Positions 33,613 through 45,470 of a DNA stretch of 64,000 bases are shown here, piece after piece. The stretch's first letter is position 1, and each line of letters opens with the position of its first letter. The position numbers and the translations under genes were made by a program. The notes below the pieces were generated by a model. It was given only the letters and a program-made list of their open reading frames with translations, ran no database searches and was not told the origin of the DNA. Origin of the DNA: Kudoa neothunni (taxonomy: Eukaryota > Cnidaria); the NCBI GenBank assembly GCA_964304625.1, contig OZ199838.1:8370001-8434000 (forward strand), written 5' to 3'.

Positions 33613-33664
33613 TTAGCCGTCGGCCTGGGTTCCATTCGGATCCCAAAAATGCTTGGAGGGCTAA

Positions 33665-34863
33665 GTGTATTATCCAATATACTTGGGATTTACAATGAGT
33701 AGTTAGGCGATTGTCAAATTTAGAAATTAAACCATATTTCGTGTATGGATGCAAGTGATTTAAACATAAGTAAAGCGCTTTATCCTTTTTTTGTAATTAC
33801 AGTAATATGTCAATATGTTCAAAATATTTATGATTACTTTTAAAATCATAAACAACCGTTTTCGAGAGCTTTAATTAAAAAAAACAGGACTCATTAATAT
33901 TTTGTCACGATAAAGATGCCATGAAACAAATTATATTTTATATATTTTTAAAACAATTGTATAACAGGTTATTTTTTATATTTATTACAAAAACTTATTT
34001 TCACTATTATTCCTCTTTAGATTACACTAATAACGAAAGATTGTATGTTTAATCCATTTATTTCCCCTTCTATTGCTGTAAACATCTTACATAAATATTT
34101 AAAAAATCATTAACCTAAAAAATTTCTTGAGTAAATGAAGTAAATATTCAAATGCGATAAAAATTAAACCCGCTATGATTTTTACTAAAAAAACGCTTGA
34201 TTACAAGCCAAATATTAACGGGGGGAATCGCCCTACAAAATAATAATTTGTCGGAAATTAGATTCAAAAGTTATTATTAAATAAATTATAAGTAGAAAAA
34301 ACATAAATATTCTACACATATTCTACTACTGGCACCTCGACATGAGCCGAACGAAGATTAATGAACAAATTGCACAATTCGAATTTGAAACAATTTTTGT
34401 ATGAACATGCTTTAAAATCGGGATGATCAAATGAATGCAGCATACATTAAATTGAGAGTTGCACGCTATATCATTACCCCCATAACTTTCTAGAATTTGT
34501 ATTCAATTATTTCTGACCTCGAAGGGAGTGATGGTAGGCTAAAAGTAATTAAACATAGCCAGAACTGATCCTACCTGTATATTATAATACATAAGGATAA
34601 CCAATATCAACTGTATTTTAAGGAAATCGAAAAAATTTGGAAAAACATACAATAGTTAGGCAACCTTGAAGGTGTCATAATAATTAAAGTAATCCAACCT
34701 AAATCGCTTACTGCTAGATATACTGATCAAAATAGTTTTGAAATGCATCCATAGAAACTCCAGAAAAATTGATGATACCACTCTTTCGGTGGGGAAAGTT
34801 ATTCTAGCGAGAAAAAGCGTTTTTAGTATTTGTCGTATGTGAAGATAAAATAATGCAGAGACT
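33665..34863. other. AT-rich intergenic stretch
   Basis: I see no gene, RNA or transposon end here. It is the 3' flank of PDHA. Confidence 0.6.
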
Positions 34864-36323
34864 TTATATGCTGTTGAATGTGGAGAACTGACTACAACCT
34901 CTCGTGGATTCGTCACATTCTAAAACATTGGAATAGGTGTGGTGCGCGATTTTGTCCACTGAAGGAAGAGGATCATTGACAGCTTTTTCAATTTCAGCTT
35001 CAACGTGTTCGGTAGCAGTTTCAGAGAGGGCCTTTAGAAACATTCAATCACTTAAATACGTATGAATCTATGCTTACATCCAATTCTTCATTTGTGAGTA
35101 AATTGGCTTTAGTTACCATATCTCTGAATACTTTGATTGGATCGGACGATTTTCGTTTTTCTTTAACTTCCTCTTGTGTACGATAACTATAAGTGAGCAA
35201 GATATTGAAAATAATGAAAGAAGATAGCCGTAATAATAATAATGACCTGGTTCCTGGATCACTCATACTGTGACCGAAATATCGATAAGTACGAAACTCT
35301 AGAATGATTGGACCCTTTCAAGTAACCAATCAAAACGACACGTTATTAATTACTACTAAATTACTTTTCCAAATCGGCAATGATCCGTGGCAAACTTTGT
35401 GGCTTCTCTAACTGATAACACACAATTGGCATCGACCTATTTGTTATTAGTGGCGATGAACAAGTTCGAGTCGGAACCAACTTGAATTCCAGGAATGTAG
35501 TCACCCCTGGTATAGAAATCAGTACAGTAGGCTGCTCTCTCAATCGAAGTCCCCATTGCATAGTTGTTGTTTTCACACACAAATATCACGGGAAGTTTCC
35601 ATAATGCGGCCATATTGAATGATTCAAATACTTGACCTTGGTTGGCCGCACCGTCACCATAAGCAGTTACACAAACCTTGCCGTTATCATTGTATTTGTT
35701 TGCAAATGCAATACCAGTTCCTAGTGGTACCTAATAGCTGAGATTAACAATCGAAGACGGTCAAAAATTCACTTGAGCACCGACAATACCGTTGCCACCA
35801 TAGAAATCTTTTGCGTATGTATGCATGGATCCACCTCTTCCTTTGGAACAGCCAGTTTCTTTCCCTAATCGAAAATTCTCTCAAAACTAATAAACATTAC
35901 TCAAATAACCAAGCATTTCTGCAGCAAGTGATCTCACAGAACATCCTCTGGTGTAGGTCCATCCGTGTGATCGATACGCTGTAATCACGGAATCACCTTC
36001 AATAAGCGCTGCCTCCATTCCAACACAGCATGCTTCCTAAACAAAAAAGGATTCAAGTTGGAAGCTTTACAGCGATAAATTTATCAGTTACTTGACCTGA
36101 ATATAAATGGCAAAAACCGCGAATGGCGCGCTCTTTGTAAAGTCGACTAAATTCTTGTTCGACATTTCGTATCACGGACATGTCATAAAAATATTTTTTA
36201 GCTTCATCTTGTGTGACGGTGGTAGATTGTGGAATAGATGACGGATCAAGTTTATGAAACTTAAATTCCTAAATTTAACTCCAGTAATGCTCCGTGAGAT
36301 AAATCTACCGATAATCTAAACAT
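34864..36323 (-). CDS. PDHA1: Pyruvate dehydrogenase E1 component, alpha subunit
   Basis: This is the thiamine-diphosphate-dependent decarboxylase subunit of the mitochondrial pyruvate dehydrogenase complex. Nine exons, in transcript order: 36323-36309, 36268-36092, 36036-35910, 35864-35773, 35730-35482, 35436-35365, 35314-35247, 35186-35078 and 35031-34864. They join in phase to 358 codons. All introns are GT-AG and 40-60 bp. Blocks: [48 protein letters not shown], and the ThDP motif [15 protein letters not shown] with its distal Asn ([12 protein letters not shown]). The phosphorylation loop reads [20 protein letters not shown]; sites 1 to 3 keep their serines. Phe replaces the usual His of YHGHS. 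The first exon encodes only MFRLS, so the mitochondrial targeting part is unusually short or another first exon exists. Confidence 0.95.
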
Positions 36324-37266
36324 GTCAGGCTGTCTGACGGATGAACTTGTATTCAAGAACTAAAAACTATCACAATAAATTCAATATATCCAAAAAATAA
36401 CCCGAATGAGACGCTTAAAACTAAGCATTTTTAAACTTTGCGCATGCGATACGGTTGAGTAAATATGTCTAACGAGTTTGCTAATTAGCACCTTCCAGTA
36501 TTTGTTAACTTATATTCAAATTTTAATAATTCAATTTATTTAGATTATTTTTCTTTGTGTTTTAGCAACTGAAAATTTGTAGTTTTCACTTGTGGAACGT
36601 GATTTCTGTTTGCTTGAGGGTATTAAATCTATGCCGATGGATTAAAAAGTAATAATGTCAGTTTATGTAAATGAGTTCAACTTAATGTATTCACTCTGTT
36701 GATTTTTAATGAAACATTGGATTCTTTCACATAATATTTCGGACATTTATGAAAATGATTAACAAAGATTTCGTAACCTTTCTGTGATTTTGGATAGAAA
36801 TATAATTAACTTCTAAACATATTTAAATCTTTTTCACTTAAATGACGTGATTTACGATAAAACAACTTTTTTGAAAATTAATCCGATTAATCCCGTAAAT
36901 AAATCAGATACAAACAAACAACTTTAGGTTTAATCAAACGTTAATATTATGTGACATACAGTGATAAATCATTTTCGTTGAGTGTATGAATTAGGCAGTC
37001 AGTTGTAGAAATTCTATCCGACAGAGAAAAAGTGTGTGAAATGGCATGCAAGCGATTTACACGTATTAGAAAGTCTGCGCAGCTGTTTCGAAGATTTATT
37101 TCAGCGGCTTGATCATTTAAACCTAGAAAGCTCAGTGAGCCCCTTTTGGTCCAGGTATAACTTGTTCAAATAAAGTCACTTAATTATTTTAAAGTATTTT
37201 TTATGGATTATTTAGCTATGAAGCTATAATGAATAGTCAGGGGGGTTCGAACCCGCGAGCCATGGC
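36324..37266. other. Intergenic stretch upstream of PDHA
   Basis: No gene. AT-rich. A GGGGGTTCGAACCC string at 37241 is discussed under rejected items. Confidence 0.5.
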
Positions 37267-37443
37267 TTAAGCCTCCCGGACGATGGGGGTCATTCGTGAC
37301 CCCAATTTAGATATTTCCTCGTTTTATGGTTCAATCAAGTTTAATATCGTTAAAATTTCATGAAATCTCCGTAAATGGGTTTAAGTTTTTACGTATATAG
37401 TTAAAATAAATGTATCGAATCTTTAGTAGTAAATACTTTATAA

Positions 37444-37510
37444 CAGGGGTCGGCAACTTTTTTAGTATAAAGGCCAAATAGCTATATAATTTTACTTTGG
37501 GGGCCACGTT
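37444..37510 (+). repeat. Solo hAT (Charlie-type) end
   Basis: CAGGGGTCGGCAACTTTTTT at 37444, then AAAGGCCAAATAG and GGGGGCCACG, is the well-known head of Charlie-like hAT repeats (CAGGGGTCGGCAAAC...GGCCA). No opposite end was found. The body is cut by the Merlin at 37641 or lost. Confidence 0.6.
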
Positions 37511-37640
37511 ACATTTAATAAAAATTTTTATTTTTAAATAAAGTATCGATATATTCACATTGAATGAGTTATAAAACAATAAATATTTTAAAATTTATTT
37601 TTAAAATAATAATTGAAAAAAAATTTATATAAAAATAAAT

Positions 37641-40091
37641 GGTTAAAGTTCAATTCCTACCCTTTCGGCATCTGCCGGTTACCCGCCATCGGTAATAATC
37701 GGGCCACGTTTTATAATATAAATCCAATAAAATCTAGTTTACTTTAGTTAGACTTAATTAAACAAAATATATCAATTAAAAAAATATAATATTTATTATT
37801 TTAACTGTTAAAAATTATAAAATAAGTTGTCAATTTGTGTGCACAACAAAATAATCTTCTATATAAAGCAAATCGGTAATCCGCGTGTGTGTCAGTATGT
37901 ACACATTTTTCATTCTTTATAGAGAGACATATCGCTCTATTTGAGCACACATACAGAAAGATAAAATTTTATTTTAGCCAGAAAAATACGTAAAAAATAA
38001 TGAAAGGTCTGCATCCTGCAAAATGACTAAAAACATTTTCACGTGGTATGATTGGTTTGATTTGAAGATTTATGCAAACATATAGATCGTTTTGTTAAAA
38101 TTTCAAAAGTTAATTTTATATGTATCATAGTGTTTATTTTACTTTAAAATTATTTAATAGTAATTTAATAATTGAATTAGTTCAAATAAGGAAGGTAATA
38201 TTAGGTTATGTAGCCATGCATTAATATGAAATTCATTTGTTGATGTTTAACAAGATTAGTCTTTTTCATATGGTATGATTCAGAGATTACTGCAAACAAC
38301 ATGGAGAAAATCGATATTTTAGGGACTCTAAATAGGATATTTAAACACTCAGTAGTGTTTATTCGATTTTAAAAATATTATATAAGTTTCATACGTCCAA
38401 TTAAATAATAAATCATCCTTTAATTGGGTAATCTTTGTATTATTTATCTAAATACTCTTAATTTACTTTGAACTTCAAATGACCTTGGCTTACTCAAGGC
38501 TTTAATCTACTTGGTCGGCAAGGAAGTCCACGCGAATGGGGGCTTTTTGCGCTAGTTAGGAAATAAACGTCGATTTAAATCGTCGAATTTTTTGAAAATA
38601 AGCGTCGAAAACGGCATTCCCTAAATATAAGTTAATGTACGTTTTCATCATTAGATTTGAGAATTATATATAAACGAATATTTTTAATAATATTATAGGT
38701 ATTATTGATTTATTATGGATTTTATTTGTTATTTTTTAAAACAAATGATAGATAACGGTATAAAACCTAAAATAAGATTACAGTTTAAAGATAAATAGTA
38801 AATATTTTTTATATTTTACAAGTTCTTTTTTGAAAAATTTATAAACTAAAACAATATGTCGACTCATGATATTTGTAAATTAATATAATTTTTAATAGTT
38901 TCTAGATGGATAAAAATCTCATATCACGCCATCTCTTTTTTAATTGTATCCTAATGAGCCTAAGTTAATGTAAAATAATCTGTCTTTACCTTAATTTTCC
39001 GAATATTTTGTTATTTTATACAAAAATTTTAATTCTTTGATAAATATGTATATAATCATTCTAAAAAATAATAGGCTAACACTAATTAAAATAAACTTAA
39101 CAATACCGTAATTTACTATAGATTTTATTCATTGACGATTGGAAAGACATAATTATATACATTTTTACAATAAAATAAAATCTACAAAATATAAATATGT
39201 TTAATTGCTTCTAAAAGTTTAGAAAGAACACGCTTCCTGTGGAGTCTTTTAAATATCGATTCGGCAATACAGGAAGCGATCATTTCCTTTTTTTTATTCG
39301 TCACCGAGCGATATTTCCGCTTAAACGCGCTCCACAGTCTCTCAATTCGATTGATGTGGACTCCTGTAGACGAGGCAAACTCCTTATCATGAATTATTGT
39401 CTCATGACCGTATTCATAACCTAGCTCAGTGAGTGAACTATAGGCAGCCCATCCATCAGTATGCATATTAGATCCCCTCTAAACATGAGTGGTAATAATA
39501 TTTTCAAGAGTGGGAGTGTCTCTCTTTTCGGTTTCCACCATAAAGACTCTTTCATCCTCATCCACACCACCAACCATCCATAGACTTTGCTTTTGTAGGA
39601 TTCTACCAATACCAAACTTCCTCTTACAGATTTGACTTTCGTCTATTTGGACTTTTAGGCCGGGGCTACCAACTTTGTTTGGGTTACGAATGAAGTGACT
39701 CAAACAAATGTCACGTATAAAATTTTTCCAATCCACAGTAGTGGCGGAAGAATTAATACGCCGTTCGTTCGTTCATTAAGAAAGATTGTTCCGTTGCTCC
39801 CACGCTCTAAAAATATAAAATCTTTAAAATTTGATACAGAGAAAGTTTCATTTGACTTCCACAGGAACAAACCATTGATGTTGGTAGCAAGTCAAGTTGC
39901 TGAAAAAAAATAATTAAATCTTCAGGATGATCCTTGAAGTAACATAAGTCTTCAAAATTTAGGTTGTCTAAATTTTCGAAAGTGAAAATTGCACGAGGCA
40001 TACTCCGGAAAATGTAAACAGCCGGAACCTCGGTTATTACCGATGGCGGTTAACCGGCGGGCGCCGAAGGGGGAGGAACTGAACTTTAACC
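37641..40091 (-). mobile_element. Merlin element, third copy
   Basis: Inverted repeats of about 65 bp: GGTTAAAGTTCAATTCC, then TTTCGGCATCTGCCGGTTAC and CGCCATCGGTAATAA at 37641-37705, inverted at 40027-40091. The transposase is on the minus strand near the right end (39182-40001). The left 1.4 kb is non-coding and includes GTGTGTGTCAGTATG near 37890, perhaps a Helitron-like scrap. Flanking 8-mers agree at 5 of 8 bases only. Confidence 0.8.
39182..40001 (-). pseudogene. Merlin transposase, third copy
   Basis: Reading leftwards: 39807-40001 begins MPRAIFTFENLDNLNFEDLC and has the Cys motif SMVCSCGSQMKLS. 39479-39736 has SPGLKVQIDESQICKRKFG with the first Asp and SLWMVGGVDEDERVFMVE. 39182-39466 has MHTDGWAAYSSL with the second Asp, TIIHDKEFA, and HINRIERLWSAFKRKYRSVT. 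Three frames, so at least two frame changes (near 39475 and 39800) or short introns. All catalytic blocks are preserved, making this the best kept Merlin gene here. Confidence 0.82.
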
Positions 40092-40317
40092 AATTATCTC
40101 ATATATAATTAATTAGATTAAAACTTTAGGGCACAGCAAAATAATTATCAACAAAATGGACTAAAAAATATTCTAATGTTCAACTTAAACGCATATATCA
40201 ATGTAAAAGTTAAAATTTGCTTTATGTGATCTTTCCAACTATTTTCTGTGAGTTTAAAAGAACTGTAAAATTATTATTTATATTAAATCTATTATAAAAT
40301 CAGTATTCTGCATTTAA

Positions 40318-41100
40318 TTAACAATTTATTATGTAAGTCAAAACAGAAATCTCATTCCGCAAAAATATGAAAAGTATAATAAAATCCAGACATTTATTTG
40401 TGTCCAATGAACTGTTAAAACAAGCACATTCGGAATGTTCTTCGCTGTAATATTTCTTACGTACACCACATATATGCATTGTCTTACGATCACTGTTTCT
40501 TGGGCTTACAGTACATTGTATACGGGATTTTTTGGAGCAATATTTGTGCTCTTTGGATTTCCTGCTCTTCATTTAGTTACAAATTTAGCGCCAAAGAACT
40601 ACTGAAAGAACGGAACGTGCTAGCGAGATTCTCTAAAAATTAGGCTCTTGATTTTTCCATCGTTGAATATGATCCTGTATAAGCAAAACGCGTTTAAGAG
40701 ATTTATGTCGACATTATAAAAAATAACTCTTGGCCCGCGTCTGGAACACCTTTTTAAATTTGTAGAGGTTAAAATCCGATCAATCGTATCAATAGCTCAT
40801 TTAATTTTTTTATAATAATTGATGCTACCTGGCTTCTTTTTTCCATCGTTCAGCATATTTATATAAGCTATTGAATTGGTTAAAATTAACAAATCCTTAT
40901 TATTTTAGTGACTTAAGAGGCTAGAATTTTCGTTTCATTGGACAGAAAAAGTGTGCTAAATGACTCCCTTATTTTATTTTTTTAATTATACGAGGAACAT
41001 TTCTCTTATTAACTCTAGATGTTCCAACCATGGTAAAAACCATTTTCAATAGCTGAAAGCACTTTACAGCAATGATTATAATAATGAAAGTCAAAAATAT
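40318..41100 (-). pseudogene. piggyBac transposase C-terminal half, heavily decayed
   Basis: In broken minus-strand frames one can read GTSRVNKRNVPRII (family: GT-x-R-x-N-K-R-x-x-P), KKKPGSINYYKKIK, AIDTIDRI (third Asp), SRRGPRVIFYN and NLLNAF. A final frame at 40318-40572 (YCSKKSRIQCTVSPRNSDRK, then THMHICG-like Cys/His residues) stands where the C-terminal zinc domain should be. There are many stops, so this is an old copy. Confidence 0.6.
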
Positions 41101-41677
41101 TGGCATTACACGCAACATTTCTGTAAAAATTTCCGTTTAAAAATAAGTCCGAAAATCCGTTATGTGAATGATTCTCTGAGCTGCGACATTCCTAAGACCA
41201 GAGGCCTTATTTAAAAAGTTTTTTTAGTATTTTGGGAGTTTTAAAGCTTCTGCAGCCCAGATAAGGTTATTGCCATTATATTCAGATAAATCAGTGGCAA
41301 AATCAATAAAATCAGAGGAATCGATGATTTTACTTTAGTCGGAATTATAATAGATGGAATATATTTCGTTTAAGGGCTCCATGAAGACAAATTTCGGTAA
41401 CACGCGCGATTCGTGTATAGTCGTATAAACTCGCGAACAATTATATCTCATTTTTCTCTTTATTTCGTCGATAGATTTTGCTCATATTCTCGATTACATT
41501 TTATTTTAATTTTATACATAAAATGATAATTCAACACTTATTTTTCAGGCATTCAGCGTAAGAGAGTTTATAAGAATTGACTGAGTTTTAGAAAATTAAG
41601 ATAATTGGAAGGGCAAAAAAACTAATCCTTAATATGGCTTGGGGTCTTATAGATCCCAAAAGCACTCGGAAGGTTAA

Positions 41678-42842
41678 ATCAGACAAATGAGAGAGAGGGA
41701 CAATTTTGAATGGAATAATTATTCTTTTTATGCCATCAAATTTATGAAACTTGTCGTCTCTGTTACAGTTACCATCATTTTATAAAATCACTAATATTGG
41801 CGTCATTTTCAATATTGTTTCCATTACAGGCCTTAACTGGTTTTTGAAAAACTTTAGTATTTCATATTTCTCTTTTAAATTCTTAACTCAATTTATACTT
41901 CTGTCCCCTATTTCAACACCAATCGAAAACAAAAATCTCAACGCACCTGAAAAGTTATGAATCACACATCACTACAAAACAATCCAGAAAAAACATAATT
42001 AATTAACTTAAAAATATTTTATTTATATTCTTAATGGTCAAATTAATGTTTTTGAATGGTTTGAGAAATAAATAACTTATTATAATCTTATGTGTACGAA
42101 AATTTTGGAATATTTCCTCAAATTACGAACCACACGTCACCCACTATAGTAGGTTTTATTCAAAATTAAAGCATAAAAGAGAATATGACAAAATATTAGT
42201 TCAAATTAATTTTTGATTAAATCATCCATTAAGCTCAATTCACGATGTTTTATTCTAATCGTTGATTAAATTAGAAAAGAGAAAGGTTATTTCCTTTTTA
42301 ATCTCCAAAATATTATAAAAATACGAACATCATTCCATAACTCAAGACCTTGGCGTGTTGATTATTTGGCATAACAATACGAGTGAATTACGAAAGAAGC
42401 AGTCACACTTTCAATTTGAATTAAGGTATGACATAGAAATTTTAACGACTTGGATCGAATATGAAGTTTTAGTCAAATATTTTCTGATAAGCTGTGCATT
42501 TAATTGTTTTGAGTTAAAGCGTTAGGTTGAGAAGAGTTTAAGTTCATTATCACCTAAATATGTTTTTAATCATCAACCTCCCACAAATTATTAAGTTGGA
42601 TTAATTTATGATGGATATTAGATAAATTACTAAAAAAAGGAATGCAAAAACTTGTTAAAGAGAATAATGCATGAGGTTCTATAAGGGAAAAATCTAATAT
42701 GGGAGTTTTTATAATGTAAACTAACATAACTAGTTTGTAGTAAGGGCTCGATATAGTGCATTAAATCGGGACTTATGTTTTACTACGCTATAATAAATGA
42801 CTACGTAATATCGACACATGTGCGTTGCACTTAAAATTTTTT
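41678..42842. other. AT-rich stretch without a recognised gene
   Basis: No coding region or repeat end was seen. Confidence 0.55.
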
Positions 42843-42846
42843 TTAA

Positions 42847-44136
42847 CCTTTTAAGTCACATGAAAATTTACACCTTCCAGGTATAATTGGGGTCCAACAG
42901 ACCCCATGTTATTATTTTATCAAATATTTGATCGATTATATATTCAGCAATTTCATAAATGACATCATGTAATATTATGTGCGCATGATAAAGAAATATT
43001 TTGACCACAGCATGTGTATTACTTTGAGATCACATATTTTCTATAAACATAACTCAAAATTCAGCTCATTTAGTAGAATTAATTCTTTATTTAATTTGCG
43101 CTTAAAGTGATCAAAAACATCATAATCCTGACATAGACTATTATATAGAAGAAGTAACATAGATACGCTAGAAATGTTCATTAGGGCGGAAACGACGCGT
43201 GAGAAAACCACCTAAATATGCCGTAATTTGCCAATATAGAAAAAATTTCCGGATTATTTTGTTACCTCAATATTTTCCATACCAGCAAAATGTGAAACTC
43301 GCATTATTTGGAGAAATTTATGTAATGAGAATAAATCTCGATATATCTTTCCTTCTTCTAACCCAAATATCTCTTTAACCGATTCTCGGCTATCCCTGTG
43401 ATATCCCATCAGAAATAAACAGCTAATGAACCCATCCAATTCGATCCATCTATCCCAAAAATTTTCCCATCCATGTACTAGTATATTTTAAAATAATGGC
43501 GTACATAACAGAACTAAATATTATTCTGAAAGTAACAATTGTATTTTGTAATACAAACGGAGAGATACAAGGACGACTATTCATAATATTTGCAACACAT
43601 GTTCTAGAAGACAAAGGAGGTGGTTAATTGACCCTAACATCCCGTTCTTGTTCATTAATGAGTTAAATTGTATATTTGTATCAATAACAAATTTTTCTGA
43701 CGATAAATAATCATGAAACGAAGACAGTAACTCTGAAGACTCGGTATCAGAGTAATTATTATCAAGATCACTTGAACACATATACGAAATTAATTATGGT
43801 GCATGCGCGATGTAGATTAAGATATGATATTCATGCAATAAAAATATATTTACTTAATAAAATTTTTTCAAAGTTTCCTCAAACATTTAAATCAATATTT
43901 TGGATAATTAGATAGAAAAAAATTGTGGTGTCCAAATGACCCCAAATTTTACATGGAGGGTGTTTTTGCATTAACTCTTTTTATACAGAATGAAAAAGTT
44001 TTTTAATTGGTAGAATTTTACTACAGGACATTTTAGAAGAATAGACTGACTGCCAAAAGTTTGTCACAAGTTAATGTAGTAGAAAATTGATAACTAATGT
44101 CGCCTGGGTCCGAAAGACCAAATTATACTTGGAGGG
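42847..44136 (-). mobile_element. piggyBac element, internally deleted
   Basis: TTAA at 42843-42846 and 44137-44140. The left, 3'-type end has hairpin GGGGTC-caaca-GACCCC (42889-42905), 42 bp in. The right, 5'-type end has GGGTC...GACC (44106-44119), 17 bp in, and a second direct copy GGTGTC...GACCCC (43927-43943), 179 bp further in. The 1290-bp element keeps only the N-terminal part of its transposase. Confidence 0.85.
43254..43781 (-). pseudogene. piggyBac transposase N-terminal remnant
   Basis: The frame 43581-43781 begins MCSSDLDNNYSDTESSELLS, an acidic leader. The frame 43254-43439 reads MDGFISCLFLMGYHRDSRES, then VKEIFGLEEGKIYRDLFSLH; it parallels LVEFEGYLGLLVLMATHKDR...KEIYRRLFSLK of the copy at 45471. 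All catalytic blocks are deleted. Confidence 0.75.
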
Positions 44137-44140
44137 TTAA

Positions 44141-45110
44141 AGAAAGTCATTTATCGTGGAATTTTATTATCTAATTTAATTATTTATTTTATTCATCTAT
44201 AAAGAAAATAAATAAGAATATTGAATTAGGACTTTTAAAAATAGACATTTTAGTGGTAAATATCTCGCTTTTTATTTGAGCTGTAAGAAGGTATCATTTT
44301 TTAAACAAAAATTTGTCTTAAAGATTTTATTCGTTTTCGTGGATTTAATATTGACAGGCAAATTTCTTTCGGAGATTATTTCGAGTGTACAATATCATCG
44401 GTTACATTTTCTAATTATTATCAGAAAATCATTATATTACAATATATATTCTGACGAAACATGATTTCAAATAAAAATATCAATTAACTATTGAAATAAA
44501 TTTTTATAAAACCCAAATTTTATCTGTAATGTTTTACGAATATTTATGATATTTTGGAACACCTCTTAATGGTTTACATTTCACCCTTCTCCCAAATGAT
44601 TGGCAACGTACTAAAAAATTTTAAAATGCACACTCAACATATAGTTGGTATTTTTAACAAAAACAATCCTTCTGCTACAAAAATTTCTTACAAACTTCTT
44701 ATCGTGCCAAAGTCTCTTTCTTGGAAGAAACTGTAGTTGTTTTTTTCGCAAAATACTTTGCATTAACTTGAATATTTAAAGCAAGATTAATGTAAATCAT
44801 TATTTTTTCAGATCATCAAAAATCCTAGAATATTTTCCTTTTTTCATGTAGAATTCTCCAAATGATTGATTTTTCTCAACTTACTTAAATATGTTTTATC
44901 CATAAATAAATAATTGGATTGCGAGAAAAAGTTTAATTCGTAATTTTTCCTTCTTTAGAAGGAATGATTTTAAGAGTTCTTATTCTTTGGACAAATCGGA
45001 ATTGAACTTGTGTTAACAAAATACTCTATTATTTTAATTTTTATCTAAACTTATTATAAATCTCGCCATATTGGACGTTTAAATATGTGATTTATGGAAT
45101 TAATTTATTT
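44141..45110. other. AT-rich stretch without a recognised gene
   Basis: Two frames of about 60 codons (44276-44464, 44554-44736) resemble nothing known and look like chance in AT-rich DNA. Confidence 0.55.
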
Positions 45111-45470
45111 TTAACCCTCTAACACTTTTGGGGTGTAATACACCCCAAAACGATATTGTTATTGGCACATCTTCCTTATTAGTTTTTCCTGTTGCTATAA
45201 ATTCTAGCTATTCCTTTAGTTTATGTTATTCTTTAAATTTAAATAAAAAAATTGGAAAAAATAAAAATGTAAAAATTTAAATAAAAAATACCCTCCAACA
45301 CTTTTGGGGTGTAGAACACCCCAGATTTTTTTTGCTTAAATAATAGGAATAAATATATTTGATACGGATACATAATATTAATAGCATGAAATCCATAGTT
45401 ATTCCAAAATCATGAGATTCGTAAGGCAGTTACATGAGTTCGCCTGTGCAATAGTTATCCGATATAATAA

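Larger units (their letters stand above)
32453..33660. mobile_element. piggyBac 5'-type end split by a Merlin
   Basis: Hairpin GGGATCC...GGACCCC at 32453-32470 and a direct second copy GGGTTCC...GGATCCC at 33627-33644 are both followed by a CCAAAA...TTGG string. The outer copy is 16 bp from CTAA (mutated TTAA) at 33661-33664. Taking out the Merlin between them brings the two within about 135 bp. No transposase belongs to this end; the rest of the element lies to the left and is lost. Confidence 0.55.
37271..41673 (-). mobile_element. piggyBac remains, ends possibly from two elements
   Basis: Left: TTAA 37267-37270, GCCTCCCGGACGATG and hairpin GGGGTCA-ttcg-TGACCCC (37286-37303). Right: hairpin GGGGTC...GATCCC (41641-41657), then AAAAGCACTCGGAAGG and TTAA 41674-41677. 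A decayed minus-strand piggyBac C-terminal half lies at 40318-41100. The right end suits that gene's 5' side. The left hairpin is 15 bp from TTAA, which elsewhere marks a 5' side, so it may come from another copy. A Merlin (37641-40091) and a hAT end (37444) lie inside. Confidence 0.4.

Noticed and set aside
37235-37310. tRNA-like string GGGGGTTCGAACCC
   Set aside because: It has a B-box-like core, but no D arm, anticodon arm or acceptor pairing could be built on either strand. The TTAA and hairpin just after it belong to a piggyBac end.
37271-41673. A single intact piggyBac spanning both ends
   Set aside because: Both ends have 5'-type spacing, so they probably come from different copies. 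It is listed only as remains with low confidence.
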